Origin: Eonycteris spelaea
Lineage: Eukaryota > Chordata > Mammalia > Chiroptera > Pteropodidae
DNA length: 64,000 nt
Assembly (NCBI GenBank): GCA_003508835.1
Contig: PUFA01000003.1
Span: 14,671,501 to 14,735,500, forward strand
Direction of reading: 5' to 3'
Shown: one piece after another, positions 11,313 to 23,700 of the stretch
How positions within the stretch are numbered: the first letter of the stretch is position 1
Layout of the letters: each line of letters starts with the position of its first letter
The notes under the pieces: model-generated
The model's database searches: none
What the model saw: the letters and a program-made list of their open reading frames with translations, nothing else
Told to the model about the DNA's origin: nothing
Program-made: the position numbers and the translations under genes

Positions 11313-14300
11313 AATGTTAAAAACATGACTCAAAGATTAAACACGTCAAATATTTAGTCATCACACTTATTAGGAAACCAACAAGATAGTAAAGCTAGTT
11401 CATTGGGCATTTGAGAAATACATATTTACACACTTAGTAGGGAAAGACATTCTGATATAAGCTCACTAATTTGGAGACATTTCAGAATAATACAACTCTA
11501 ATTTGGAGTTTGTATTATCTACCAGATGGAAATAATTTGTACCTCTACCAAACAAAGGTCTACAAGTTAACATGTAACTTAATATCTGGAATATAATCAA
11601 TAACAAATTCTAAACCAAAACAGACATATTACCTTAAAGAGTTAAATAAACAATCTTTTTGAAGACCTCACTACAATATTGCAAGAGCTTGCAGTTTTCT
11701 CCCCCCCCCGCCCTTATTTCTAAGTTTTGGATAGCTTTTAAGATGTTTGTTGTCTAAGTTGGCTTCATTTGGAAAGCTGGATTTTGAAAGATGAGTCAAG
11801 GTGGACAGGGATGAGAAAGGCTGTGGTTACCTGGAAGGTGACAGAGATTTCCTCAGGCAACCTCTGGAGAGCAGTGTCATAATCGTTGTTGAGAATTTGC
11901 TGATTTTGTATTGCCATCTAAGTTGTAAGTTCCTCAAAGGTGAGGACTCTCTTAATTTTTTTCATAGTTCTTCAGAGTGCTTGGATGGGCCCATTAAAAT
12001 TACTTAGTTGGACTGAAGATAATTAAAAACAAACCTAGAGTGTGCATTTTAATTAAGTAATGTGGAGTTTTCTCTCTAAATATACTTATGAAATGTTTCA
12101 GAGGGCTTTGGACGTTTTAAGAATCTTGGAAGAAGAAAAATTTTTTGAGAATGTCTTATGCTAAAAGAATGATGATTCTGGCAAGCAGTTAAATGCGGCC
12201 TATGAAATCTAAAGAGATAAGGCATCACTCTGCTACTGGCTTCACAATCAGTCCTTAACCTGGACCTTTCCCCAGTTCCTGGCCTAGAATGTGGAGGTCA
12301 CTTGCCAGTTTTCAACCCTCTGTTTCTCCTTCCAATTTTTTCTTTTGAGCTTGGTTTCAAAAGGAGCCTGTAATTGGGTTGCTGGAAGAACTAACACTGC
12401 TGTTTTGAATTGCCAAGCTCCTCTTGGCTGGGGCAAGAAGGATTTCTTTCTGTATGACAGCTGCTTTTTACATTACCGCTGGATCTAATTAACTGCTCAC
12501 TGGTGATGACCACAATCTCATTATGCCTTTATCACCTTTGTCAATAGCATCCCTTCTACTGCGTTAAACAGGATTTTTTCACTGCTTGTAGTTTTTCCAG
12601 TCGGATGAATGTTAACGGAGATTTTTGACCTTAGGAATTTTAGTGCTGCTCACTCAGATGGTTTTCTTTTCGGGTTAAGCCATTTAGGAAATGAATCAGT
12701 GAGTACAATGGGGGGCTGAGGCAGAAAGTCCCAGGTTAGTTACCTGCCTCTGTCTCCTTTCTGTAGAGGGTCTACAGAAAGTTTCAATAGGCACAAAAGT
12801 ATCTACTTCAGAGTCAGTGATAGAATTGTTGTTTTCTTTTAACATCAAACATTTTATTGGATAATTGCTCACATGCCTGAGGAAGGGTGTGTGGCTACCT
12901 TTAAATTAAAATCACATAATGAAATTGACTTACCTCCTAGAGCCCTTCTTCTTGAAACCACCTTGAAGGAGAAGAGTAAATGTTTTTAAAGTTTATTTTA
13001 GGGCTTCATTAAAGAGGAAAATGTGCTTTATGGATATGCCTAGAGGTCCATTTAGATTCTGGCCAATCTTCAAGTTTGTCTCCATTTATAGCCCGCAATA
13101 GAAAAGCCTGTTCAGGAATACTGTTCTGTGGCAAGCTCCATGAGCAAGGAAAACCCCTGTTTTGGATAGACCAGGGCACAGAACTGCTTAGACAATTTAG
13201 AAGTATAAATAAAAAATAAAAATAAATATAACAAGGATCATGCTATTTTAGTGGTTTGGAAACTCTTAGAACTCATGTCCTATTGTGGAAAATAGGATGA
13301 GGATTGTGTGATCTTAGAAAAAAAAATGGAGTTGCCTCTTTGATGTGAGTTGAGAGTCACGGAAAACTTCTGGCTCAGAATCCAAGCTACTATCTGGAAT
13401 TCTTGTATTCATGATCCCTTTCCTGGCTTAAATACAGAGCCCTCTCCCATTCTCTTGTGAAATGGAACACCCTGTGAGGGGTATGGTATGAAGTTGTTTG
13501 ACTTCAGTGTAAATAGGGTTATTAGTTCATTTATGTCAAGAAAGATATCTTTCGAATAAAATAAAATTTTAGATACCCTGTGCTAGGGGTGAGATATGCG
13601 ACATTGCAACAGTAATGGAAGGGGGGAGAGAAAAAAATAAACATTTTTTTCACTTCAGAATTTCATGATTCTGAGGTCTTTCCCTGTCTCAAACAATGGG
13701 TATCTTTTAAAGTCTAATTTGGAATTATCCCTCTTCCCCTGCTTTTAGATGATCATGTATTCTCTTTCATTGCTTCTGTTCAGTTTTCTAGCAGTATTGT
13801 TAACTTAGTAAAGCATTTATGATGCTGAATTTTGCCCTTGAAGACACATTGCAAAATAAAGCTGCAAGATATTGCATTATAAGTGAAAATGCTGGGGAAC
13901 AGCTCAGATTGAATCTGTAATGTACTCACTTAGAGTCACGGCCACCTCCCATTGCATTGTGCAAAGTGGAGGATGTACTGTATAATCTGTCTCTACGAGG
14001 TAATATTCCCAGGCGACTTGTAATCAGAGTCTCCATTCCTATCAGATCACATAGCAGAGCCAAGACTAGCTAAAAAAAAATATGTAGCACTGTGAGTCCT
14101 ATGATATCAGACTTCATTGCTTCAGGCACTTGTGGGGAGATAAATGCTTCCAGAGCAATTTTATTAAGAATAAACTCAGGATGAGGAAAACAATGTAAAT
14201 AACATTTTCTCCTGGCAAGTACTTATTGAGGTTTAATAATTTCAGTATTAACATAACAGCTGTACTTTAGCTAGAAAGACAACCAGAGAATTTGTTTAAT

Positions 14301-16084
14301 GAAATTCAGAAATGCCAAACCACCTCACAAATTTGTTGAAAAATTATGTGAAAACTGTATGTATGCAAAAATGTTACAGCAATAAAGATGAATAATAACA
14401 TCTATGAAGAAATGGAATGTCTTATCTCAAAATTTACCTTTAAATGTTGGGACATTAGAGCTGTTTTCTTTTTAAATTGTTCTTTCCCACATATTTTGAA
14501 AACTTTAATGTTTCTAAATGTTCAGTGGTCAGAGAAAGCAGTAACATTTGATTTTAGATCCCTCTGAGTCCAGTCATTTTCGTATAGGAAGAGATGGAGA
14601 AATAAAGGGGATAGAGGAGAAAGAGGAAGAAAGACAATCTATAATTACCCTAATTTACTGATATTTACAGTTTTTTTCCACAGACTTTCACATCTGTGTT
14701 GTGTTAGAAGATAAACTGAGGCATAATTATAATAAAAATTCATGAAGCATCAGCAGAAAGAATAATAAAGAATGAATTAAGTCTTTTCATGAAGCTTCTA
14801 ATCTATTTAATATGTACAACTTTTAATTTTCTTTAGGCACAAATACCCAAATAAGTAAAATCAATAATTCACTAATGTTTGAAAATACTTTGAAGAGGAA
14901 GCAATTCACCAGTGTATGGCATGATTATTTCAATTCTATTTCCCGTTTTTTTAAAACTAGAAATTCTGGAAGTAATTCATATCATCTGTTGGAAATTACA
15001 ACTCTAGGAATAATGAATTTTAGGGAAAAGAGAAATATTTGAAACGTCTTCATTATTTTTCACTTCTTAATTAGCTTCTGTATATTTATAATCCCTTTTG
15101 ATGATTGGTGACTAATATATGAGAAACAACCAGGAAGTGATGTTACTTCAGTAAAGTGAAGATTAAGTTAAAAGTTTAAGAATTTTTGAGATAAAAAGGA
15201 ACATGTGTAGCATTGGATGATGATTTATGATTTACTGAAAATATTTACTGCAGATCACATCTGAAGTCTTCTTTTTTCCATCTTATTTTTAGGTGTGTGA
15301 CAGAGAAGGGTACACTTTAGTAGCCACTTATGAAAAAGAGTCTAAGAAAGAATCTTCTGAGAAAAGGATGAAAATTTAAATGTTTAGCCTAGAAAATATA
15401 AGACTAGTAAAGAGAGACCTGATAGCCATGATCTAACCTTTGAAGGATCATTATGTTACTGAGGGGCATATGTGTGGCTTTGAAAAATAAAGTTTGGAAG
15501 TTACTGAAGAATTTTCTAACAATTAGAGCTGTCCCACAGTGGGACTGGTGCTTGATGAAGTAGGAAGTTCCTCTTCAATGAAGTGTTCAGACACAGGCTG
15601 GAAGACCATATGGCAAGTTGTTGTCATGTGTTGAACGTGCCTCCACTGCCAGTCTTAGTGTGTAGATGGAGGAGGGTTGACAGTACCTTCTAAATGTGTT
15701 TTCAGATTTTAAATTGGCAGTAGAATTCCCATCAGGGAGGGGGATGTGGGGATGTATACAGTTGAGTCTCTGACAGTCACTTTTTATTACTAAGATTTCT
15801 ACACTTTCTAAGGACATAGGCAAAGCAGATAAAACTGAAGAATTCTAGAAGGAAATTCTATTATGTTAGGAAAATTATGTAATTGAAAAACAATAAATAT
15901 TTATGGCATTGTAACACTTTGGGAAACATAAAGCAGGCTGAAGTTGTCTTTGGATCCTTTTAATCTAAGTTTCTCTCTCCTTCAAATTTACCTTTTGTAA
16001 GTTCTTTAGAATCCCTGCATAAAGATTTCTTACCATCCCACTAGGTCTGTGCAAGCATCAGATGACCCCAAATCCTGAGTGCCT
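11313..16084. other. Long repeat-poor unique sequence
   Basis: About 4.8 kb with almost no recognisable interspersed repeat. Minor items are a C-run with one G (about 11700-11713) and an A-rich stretch near 13203-13235. Two portions (12470-12640 and 13830-14080) look like conserved non-coding DNA because they are compositionally balanced, repeat-free and rich in short binding-site-like motifs. No exon with convincing splice sites or codon pattern was seen. It may be intronic or intergenic. Confidence 0.5.
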
Positions 16085-16675
16085 TCATTGTGCTGGGCAG
16101 AATTCCAAAGATGTCACCCAGTATTCCCATTTCCTAGTTATTAAGTTTAACCCTAATCTAGGCACTGTTATGAAGGGACTTTACAGATGAAATTAAGTTA
16201 TGAATCAGCTGACTTTAAGATACAGAGATTCTCCTGAGTTATCCGAGTACCCAATGAAATCATGAGTCTCAGCAGAGGAAGTCATGGGAATTTGTCAGAA
16301 GGGGTGATTAGAGAGATTTAAAGCATGAGAGGGACTCAACCCACAGTCGCTGACTTGGAGGAAGAGGCCCACAAGTCAAGGAATGTGCACAGCCTCAAGA
16401 AGTTGAAAACAACAGTTAGAAAGGAAACGGACTTCAGTCCTACAATTGCATGGAATTCTGCCTACAACTTAAATGATAGCTTAGAATAAGGTTCATTTAT
16501 AGAACTTCTTGAAAGAAATACAGCCCTATAGACATCTTGATTTCAGCCTGGTGAAACCCAGAGCAACAAAGCAGCTATAATTGACTTTTAGAACTATGAG
16601 ATAATAAGTAGGTGTTGCTTTAAGTTGTCAAATTATGATCATTTGTTACTGTAACAATAGAGAATGAATGCAGCA
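16085..16675 (+). mobile_element. MaLR/ERVL-type solo LTR
   Basis: The sequence begins with ctgggcagaattccaaagatgtc. It contains gaagggactttacagatgaa and a gctgactttaagat block, then aagtcaaggaatgtgcacag. Near the end it reads cttgatttcagcctggtgaaaccc, then atgagataataagtaggtgttgctttaag and tttgttactgtaacaatagagaatga. This ordered set of motifs is a well-known mammalian LTR of the MaLR or ERVL-related type. No internal retroviral genes are next to it, so it is a solo LTR without coding potential. The exact subfamily was not determined. Confidence 0.75.
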
Positions 16676-17431
16676 CTAAAGTAGTACTGCTGGTAGTCCT
16701 TCCTAGTCTTTAGCAGAAAAAACTTTAAACATTTGTTAATATAATTCACATAATAAATGAATTATATTTAACCTTCAGGAGTATTTTTTTTTTTTTAAAG
16801 AGGACCCATCAGTCAAAATGATGTTTCTAATAATGAAGAGCACAGGGTGGATAATTTTGAGATGTGGGTCTTTCTGGCATCCTTGCTTACTCAGCTTTCC
16901 ATGGATCTCTGTCCACACCCTGGCATCCTTTACTTTTACATACTACCCTTATGTCTGCCACACGTGGCGCGCACACACAAACACAAGCACACTGTGGAAA
17001 AATCAAAGATTCATGACACCATATCTTTAAAGCCTCTTAACTACCTAGTTCAATAAAGAAAACAGAGCTATTTGCATAGTCATTTCCTTCAGAGTTATGG
17101 TCCTTACGAGGCAAATCTTGCTGGTTAGAAATGCCTAGTTCACTAGTTTTAGAATTTTGTCTATAAGCCCTCGACTGGTCAGAATTTAAAATGTGATTGT
17201 TAGCATGGTGCTAGCATGAGTGTAGTGTGTCACAGTGATATTAATGTGAATTGTTTTTCTGAAATCTTCCCATTTTAAGGTTAGTTATACAGTTTCGTGA
17301 TCATAGCTCTATGTAAAACTTTTGAACATTTTGAGTGAGTTAACAAGTTCAATAAACCATTGAATTAAAAAAAATTCAATTGCTAAATTTGTTAGATTAG
17401 TTAAAAATATTTAATAAGCTGACACATTTGT
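16676..17431. other. Unannotated sequence
   Basis: Contains a T tract near 16786-16796. Two overlapping frames of about 70 codons at 16818-17056 are in different phases and match nothing recognisable. No repeat identified. Confidence 0.5.
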
Positions 17432-20400
17432 TTTATATTTTATTGATGTGTAATTGACATATTAGTTTCAGATATGATTTAATATTTGCATATTATAGAA
17501 AAATGATTATAACAATAAGTGTAGTTACCATCTATCTCTGTACATGGTTACATTTTTTTTTCTTGTGTTGAGAATTTTTAAGATTTTATCTTAGTAACTT
17601 TCAAATATGCAATATAGTATTATTAATTATAGCCATCATGCTGCACATTATATCCATATGATTTATTTATAACAGGAAGTTTGTACTTTTTGACCCCTTT
17701 AACCTTTTCATACATAGCCACCCACTGCCTCTGGCAACCATAGAATTCTCTATCTATAAGCTTCCTCCACCCAAGATTCCACATATAAGTGAGATTGTAT
17801 GTATCTACCTTTCTCTCTCTGACTTATCTAACTTAGTAAAGTGCTCTCAGGGCCTATCCATATTGTCACAAATCGCAAGATTTAATTCTTCATGGCCGAA
17901 TAATATTCCACTGTATACATATAATCTGCATTTTCTCATCATTCATCATTGATGGACACCCAGATTGTTTCCATGTCTTAGTTGTTATATCCAAATCTTG
18001 GCTATTGTTAATGATGCTGCAGTGACTGGGGTGGGGCGCATATATCTTTTAAAATTAGTATTTACATTTCTTTGGATAAATAGCCAGGAGTGGAATTGCT
18101 ATATCATATGGTAGTTCCAATTTTCAATATTTGAGAAATCACCATACTGGCTTCTCACCAACAGTGCACAGGTATTCTCTTTCCCCCATTCACAATGACA
18201 TCTGTTATTTCTATTTGATAAAAACCATTCTAACAGGTGTGAGATGATATATCATTGTGGTTTTGAATTACATTTCCCTGATGATTAATGATGTTGAGCA
18301 TCTTTTCATATACCTGTTGGCCATCTGTATATCTCTTTTGGGAAAATGTGTATTCATAGCCTCTGCTCACTTTTAAATCTTTTTAAAATTGTTATTGAGT
18401 ATGAGTTTTTAAATATATTTTGAGTATTAACCTCTTATCAAATATATGATTTCAGATATTTTCTCCATTTTATAGGTTGCTCGTAACTGGAAAGTTACAT
18501 CTTGCAACTTTACTGTATCGATTAGTTCTCACAGTTTTTTGGTGGAGTCTTTAGGGTTTTGAGTATCTAACACTGTAAATAGTGACAGCTTTTCTTCTTC
18601 CTTTCCAATTTAGATAACATTTCTTTTTCTTGCCTGACTGCTCTGGCTAGGACTTCCAATATTATGTTGAATAAAAGCGGCAAGAGGGAGCATCCTTGTC
18701 TTGTTCCTGATCTTAGCGAAAAAGCTTTCAACTTTTCACCATTATGACGTTATATGTAGGCTTGTCATAGGTGCCTTTGCTATGTTGAGGTGTGTCCCCC
18801 CTCGACCCACTTGGTTGAGAGGTTTTGTCATAAATGCTGTTTAATTTTGTCAAGTGAATTTTCTCAATATATTGAGATAATTACACGATTTTTACCTTTC
18901 ACTTTGTTAATGTGGTATATGACCTTGACCGATTCACAGTTGTCGAACCATCCTTACATCTCGGGAATCACAGTGTATTATCCTTTTAATGTATTGTTGA
19001 ATTTGGTTTGCTAATATTTTGTTGAGGTTTTTTACATCTATGTTCACTAGGGACGTAGGTAATCTTGTGGCATCCTTGTCTGATTTTAATATCAGGGTAG
19101 TGCTGGCCTTGAAAATGAGTTTGGAAGAGTTTCATTCTCCTTTTTTTGGAAGAGTTTGAGAAGGATTAATACTAATTTGTCTTTATATGTTTGGTAGACT
19201 TTCCCCATCAAGTCATCTGGTCTTGACTTTTGTTTTTGGGAGGTTTTGGATTATGGATTCAGTCCCCTTCCTAGTAATCTGTTCAGTTTTGTTTTTTTTT
19301 TTTTTAAATTTCTTTATAAGTCAGTTTTGGTTGTACATTTTTAGAATTTATTCATGTTTTATAGAATGTTAAATTTATTAGCTTATAATTGTTCACAGTA
19401 GTCTCTTATCCTTTGTATTTCTGTGGTATCAGTTGTAACATCTCTTTTATTTCCAATTTTGAGTTCTCTCTTTTTTCTTGGTGAGTCTAGTTAAAGGTTT
19501 GTCCATTTTGTCAATGTTTTCAGAGAACCAGCTTTTAGTTCATTGTTTTTTTTTTCTATTTTCTTTTTAGTCGATTTCATTTAACACTGCTCTGATATAT
19601 TTCTTCCTCTCCTACTATCTTTGGGCTTTGTTTTTTTTTCTAGTTCTTCTAGTTCTTTTCTGTTTAGATTGTTTGATATTTTTGTTTCGTGATGTAGGCA
19701 TTTATTGCTATAAACCTTGCCTCTTAGAACTATTTTTGCCGCATCCTGTAAGTTTTTGTATGTTGTATTTTCATTTTCATTTGTCTCAAGATATTTCTTT
19801 TGATTTTTCTTTTACCCATTGGTTGTTCAGTAGCATGTTGTTTAATTTCCAGATATTTGTAAATTTTTCAGTTTTCTTATAATTTATAGTTTCATACCAC
19901 TGTGGTCAGAAGAGATGCTTGATATTTCTTGTTAAACTTATTAAGCTTGTTTTATGACCTAACATATAATCCTGGAGAATATTCCATATGTGCTTGAGAA
20001 GAATGTGTATCATATTGCTTTTGGATGAAATGTTCTGTATATGTCTGTTAAATACATCTGAAATAACATATAGTTTAAGGTCTATGTTTCTTTATTGATT
20101 TTTTGCCTGGATGATCTATCCATTGACCTAAGTGGGTGTATTAAAATCCCCTTCTATTATTCTATGACTGTCTGTTTCCTTAAGTCTGTTAATATTTGCT
20201 TTATCTATTTAGTGTTTCTATACTAGGTGCACAAATATTTACAAATGTTATATCCTCTTTTTGAACTGACCTTTTTATCATTATGTAATGTCCTTCTTTG
20301 TCCTTCTTTGTCTTTTTGCCATCTTTGTTTTAAAGTCTATTTGTCTTAGAAATCTTTCTTTCTGTTTATAGAAGATATTTTTTAATCCATTTAATTTCAG

Positions 20401-20576
20401 TATCTGCGTGTATTTATATCTGAAATGAGCTCTTGTAGTCAGGCAGCATATAAGTGGGTTTGTTTTTAATCCATTCAGCCACTCCATGTCTTTTGATTGG
20501 AGAATTTAGTCTATTTACATTTGAAGTAATTATTGATAGGTATGTGCTTATTGCCCTTTGTTAATTGCTTTCTTAT
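17432..20576 (-). mobile_element. LINE-1 (longest copy in the window), internally deleted
   Basis: About 3.1 kb reads antisense to LINE-1 from the 3' UTR (ttattgatgtgtaattgacatattagtttcag) into ORF2. Landmarks include tgtgagatgatatatcattgtgg, cagggtagtgctggccttgaaaatgag, gtcctttgtatttctgtggtatcagttgtaac and ccattcagccactccatgtcttttgattgg. Near 18475-18520 the path jumps from the ORF2 C-terminus to sequence before the reverse-transcriptase core, implying an internal deletion of several hundred bases. All frames are broken. It carries a 5S rRNA retrocopy at its right edge, so it predates that insertion. Confidence 0.93.
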
Positions 20577-20742
20577 GAAATGATACCTTTTTAAATTTTT
20601 TATTTTTTTATGCCTACAGCACCCAGTCTTTCTTGGTGGTCTCCCATACAAGTACTAACCAAGCCCTACCCTGCTTACCTTACAAGATCAGACAAGATCC
20701 TGCATTTTCAGGGTAGCATGGCCATAGACGAAATGATACCTT
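20577..20742 (-). mobile_element. Retroposed 5S rRNA unit with target-site duplications
   Basis: The insertion comprises a 5S rRNA-derived body (20612-20729, minus strand), an A-rich tail (minus-strand reading of 20590-20611) and flanking perfect 13-bp direct repeats gaaatgatacctt at 20577-20589 and 20730-20742. This is the hallmark of LINE-1-mediated retroposition of an RNA polymerase III transcript. The element sits at the 5' edge of a minus-strand LINE-1. It could be a one-off 5S pseudogene or a member of a 5S-derived SINE family such as those described in fruit bats. Only a genome-wide copy count can separate these. Confidence 0.9.
20612..20729 (-). pseudogene. 5S rRNA pseudogene, full length
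   Basis: The reverse complement aligns end to end and without gaps to mammalian 5S rRNA (118 positions, from the 5' gtct through the 3' ctgtaggc). I count about 21 differences, roughly 82 percent identity, and many are C/T or G/A changes at CpG positions. The internal promoter is well kept: box A reads aaggtaagcagggta and box C reads acttgtatgggagaccac, each with about two changes from the functional gene. The terminal T run of the gene is replaced by an A-rich tail. It is not a functional ribosomal gene, given its divergence and single-copy, retroposed context. Confidence 0.93.
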
Positions 20743-23700
20743 CTGATAACTTATATTCTACAGGCAATTTTTCAAAAACATTTTATTTGGAGACATAATC
20801 TAGAATGGACTTGCATCCCCAGTCCATGAGGATGATAAGCCACCCTGACTTTCCATTATGTATCTTCTTAGTCTGATTTAAAGAGTTTATATGATATGTT
20901 AATAGAATGTGAGAATTTCAAATTCTTAAAAAATTGATGTCCATCAATAAATAGTTTTAGAGTTCAGTGTATTATATTAGGTGATAAAGAAGGACGCTCA
21001 TGAGGATGGGTCACAATTTATATTCTCCAGGATTTTTAGTGTACTAGGGTAGTTTTATATTTTATGAAATGTGAACTATCTCACCTTATTAAAATGTTTA
21101 TCAAAAAATATGTAATTTCAAAGGAAACTGAGCAGAGTGAAATGTAAACTCTATTCACCTCAAGGTGGTAATACTTTAGCTGGTGAATGGAAATTTCTCA
21201 CTACCCCTATTGCAAATGATTAGTGGATTCACAACTTTGGTTTTTAACAAGGTCTTTGGGAATCAGTTCCTTGTGTTTGAAAAGACAGTCACAATCCATG
21301 GCAACCTTAAATGTTGTGAGGTATGCAGACAACTTAAGGCCTGGAAGAACATTGATGGATCATGTTGATGTGAGCATAAATAGGTTTCCTGAGGAGCTTA
21401 TGCTCAGGAAGGCATTAGACAGTGAAGAAGCCAAGTCATTTCAATGGGATTGTAGAAGAGAAGTGATGTCAATGTGTAGGTGGATTGAAAGGATATTTGG
21501 AGACTGACCTGGTCAGAGTAATTTTTCCCTGTCTATGACCTGAAAAGGGGTTTCATCTTTTTTTGTCTGCAGGGGGCTGTGACTGTGTGATGTCACAGTC
21601 TATCTATGTCTGGGTGCTCCTGTTTTTCCTGCCCTTACCCCACACCTCTCATCACTGCTAATCCTGAGTATTTATATGCAGTTGAAATCTGATTAAAATG
21701 TACTAGGGCAGTCTGAAAGGAGAGATGCAGTCACAAAAGAGCTGTCTCAGTAGGGGTTACATGAAGGGGAAGGAGGTGTTCCTGCTAACCTGCGGTGGGC
21801 AGGAGTGTTTTTGATGATGATAAAAACCATGTTTAAACCTTGACTCACTGGAGGTACAGAAGCACGTCACTTACACTATAACCTCAGTGTCTTTTTTTTA
21901 TCTGAAATGTCTGCAAACCACCCAACCATAACACTAATATCTATGAAAGATGGCGACAACAGCAAAGTGATTCCTGCCTCATACCAAAGGCGACTTGACT
22001 TTACTCAGGGAACAAGAGTTTCTGCCCACAGAATGAGGATGGTCTGAAGGGCAGATTAAGCCATAAACATTGAACATTTCTGTCACAGGAAACCAAAGTG
22101 ATATCTTGCAGCTTCCTATTCTACTTGAGGTGCCATGGTTGGTATTAATAAAATGAGATTAAGCTCTTGTCAGGCAAACTAATGAATTTTGGATTGATTT
22201 CCATCTTCTGCAATGCAAGTGACATTTTTGATAGCTATGATTTATAGGGCCTTCATTGGGTCTGTTCATGAAAGGAGTTGTTTATTTTGGTTGATGGGCA
22301 AAGTTTCTGATGTTTCCATTGGGAAATGCTGAAGGCCAATGGGATGGCCATCTTGAAGGTGCTCTCTGGCTGTCTGGGGGCAGGTCTCTTATAAATTTGT
22401 AATCAAGACCTCAGAGAACTAACTAATGAGAGCTTGTTGGCTCAGAAATTATTTTGGTGACATGTGACCAGTGGAATGCTCCTAGAAAATATATAAGTCT
22501 GCTATTCAGCTACAGCTGCTAAAGGTAAAAGTTCTAGTGTCTGAAAGGTGGGGAAAGGTTTTTAGTCCTCCAAAATGGCACTGAAATAACAGTATAATTC
22601 CAAGATTAAAATTGAGGTCTTATTTTCTCTTGGAGAATTCTGTAGCTCATTGTAGATCATTTTTCTAACAGGAATGATTTGGAAGTTTGCAAATGCGTAG
22701 ATGCTGTGGCGGTCTCCCAGATTTCCCTTTAAGATGAAAACACTTAATCCTCAGTTCCTGAAATGTGATGGCTCTTGATAGCTCACTGATGGGTTCTTTT
22801 TGAAAACTGCCCTCTGCTGAAGGAAATTGCCTTGTCCAAGTTTGTCTCTCTTTTCTGGGTCAGTTTACATTCAATGTTTGGTAAAGATTGGGATGGAAAG
22901 GCCTCCTTCCTCAAGTCAGAACATCTCTGTTGAGCCATTTCAACTCCAGGGCTTTCCATGTGGTCAGCCAAAGCCTTTGTCACAAGAGCATCATGGTTTA
23001 ACTGCTATCTTTGCTCAATCTAGTTCCCATATGTGTCATTCCTGAGACCATTTTTCAGTCAACTTCTTGAATATAAATCTCAATTTAGATTCTGTTTCCC
23101 AGGGAACCCAGTTTGCAACCAGAAGGTGATAGTTGGGAGAGGTAGGTATAATAGAAGAAGTGTATCAGGTTGGCTACAAATGGAATTTCAGTGTTGAAAA
23201 CAGAAGGATATTCATATTGGAGATTCCAAACCCGGGATCTGGGAGGATGATGTTGCTTCAGGCTGAAAAGAATCCTCTTCTCATCACCTCTTGAGGTGCA
23301 TAGTTCAAGCAGATTACATGAGAAACCAGCCCCTTACTATTTTTTTTTTTCCAACAGGAAAATATAAAGTGCCTGGCTATTAGAAGTTCGGAGGTAGATT
23401 CAACCTATAATAAAAAAAAGAGAGAAAAAGAATATCATTATTGAAGTGCTAAGCAAAATAGAATATACATAACTAATCTACTTCAAACCTTTTGATAATG
23501 TTTTTCAAGAGATGGAATGGAAAGATAGAATGTGGGATCAGAGTGAGATCATTTAAAAATATATAGCATATATTACGACACACACACACATAGAAAACTA
23601 TGCTCTGAAGTCAGCAAAAACCCAGCAATAAAATCAATAGGCTGGACGCATGTTGCTTGTATGTATTTGGGCAGTGATCATTGGGTAGCACAGGCAATGG

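Noticed and set aside
20612..20729. A working 5S rRNA gene
   Set aside because: About 21 differences from the functional sequence, an A-rich tail in place of the terminator, and retroposition hallmarks.
21583..21602. gactgtg/cacagtc hairpin around tgatgtca as a regulatory site
   Set aside because: A 7-bp stem and one CRE-like octamer are expected by chance in 64 kb; no supporting context.
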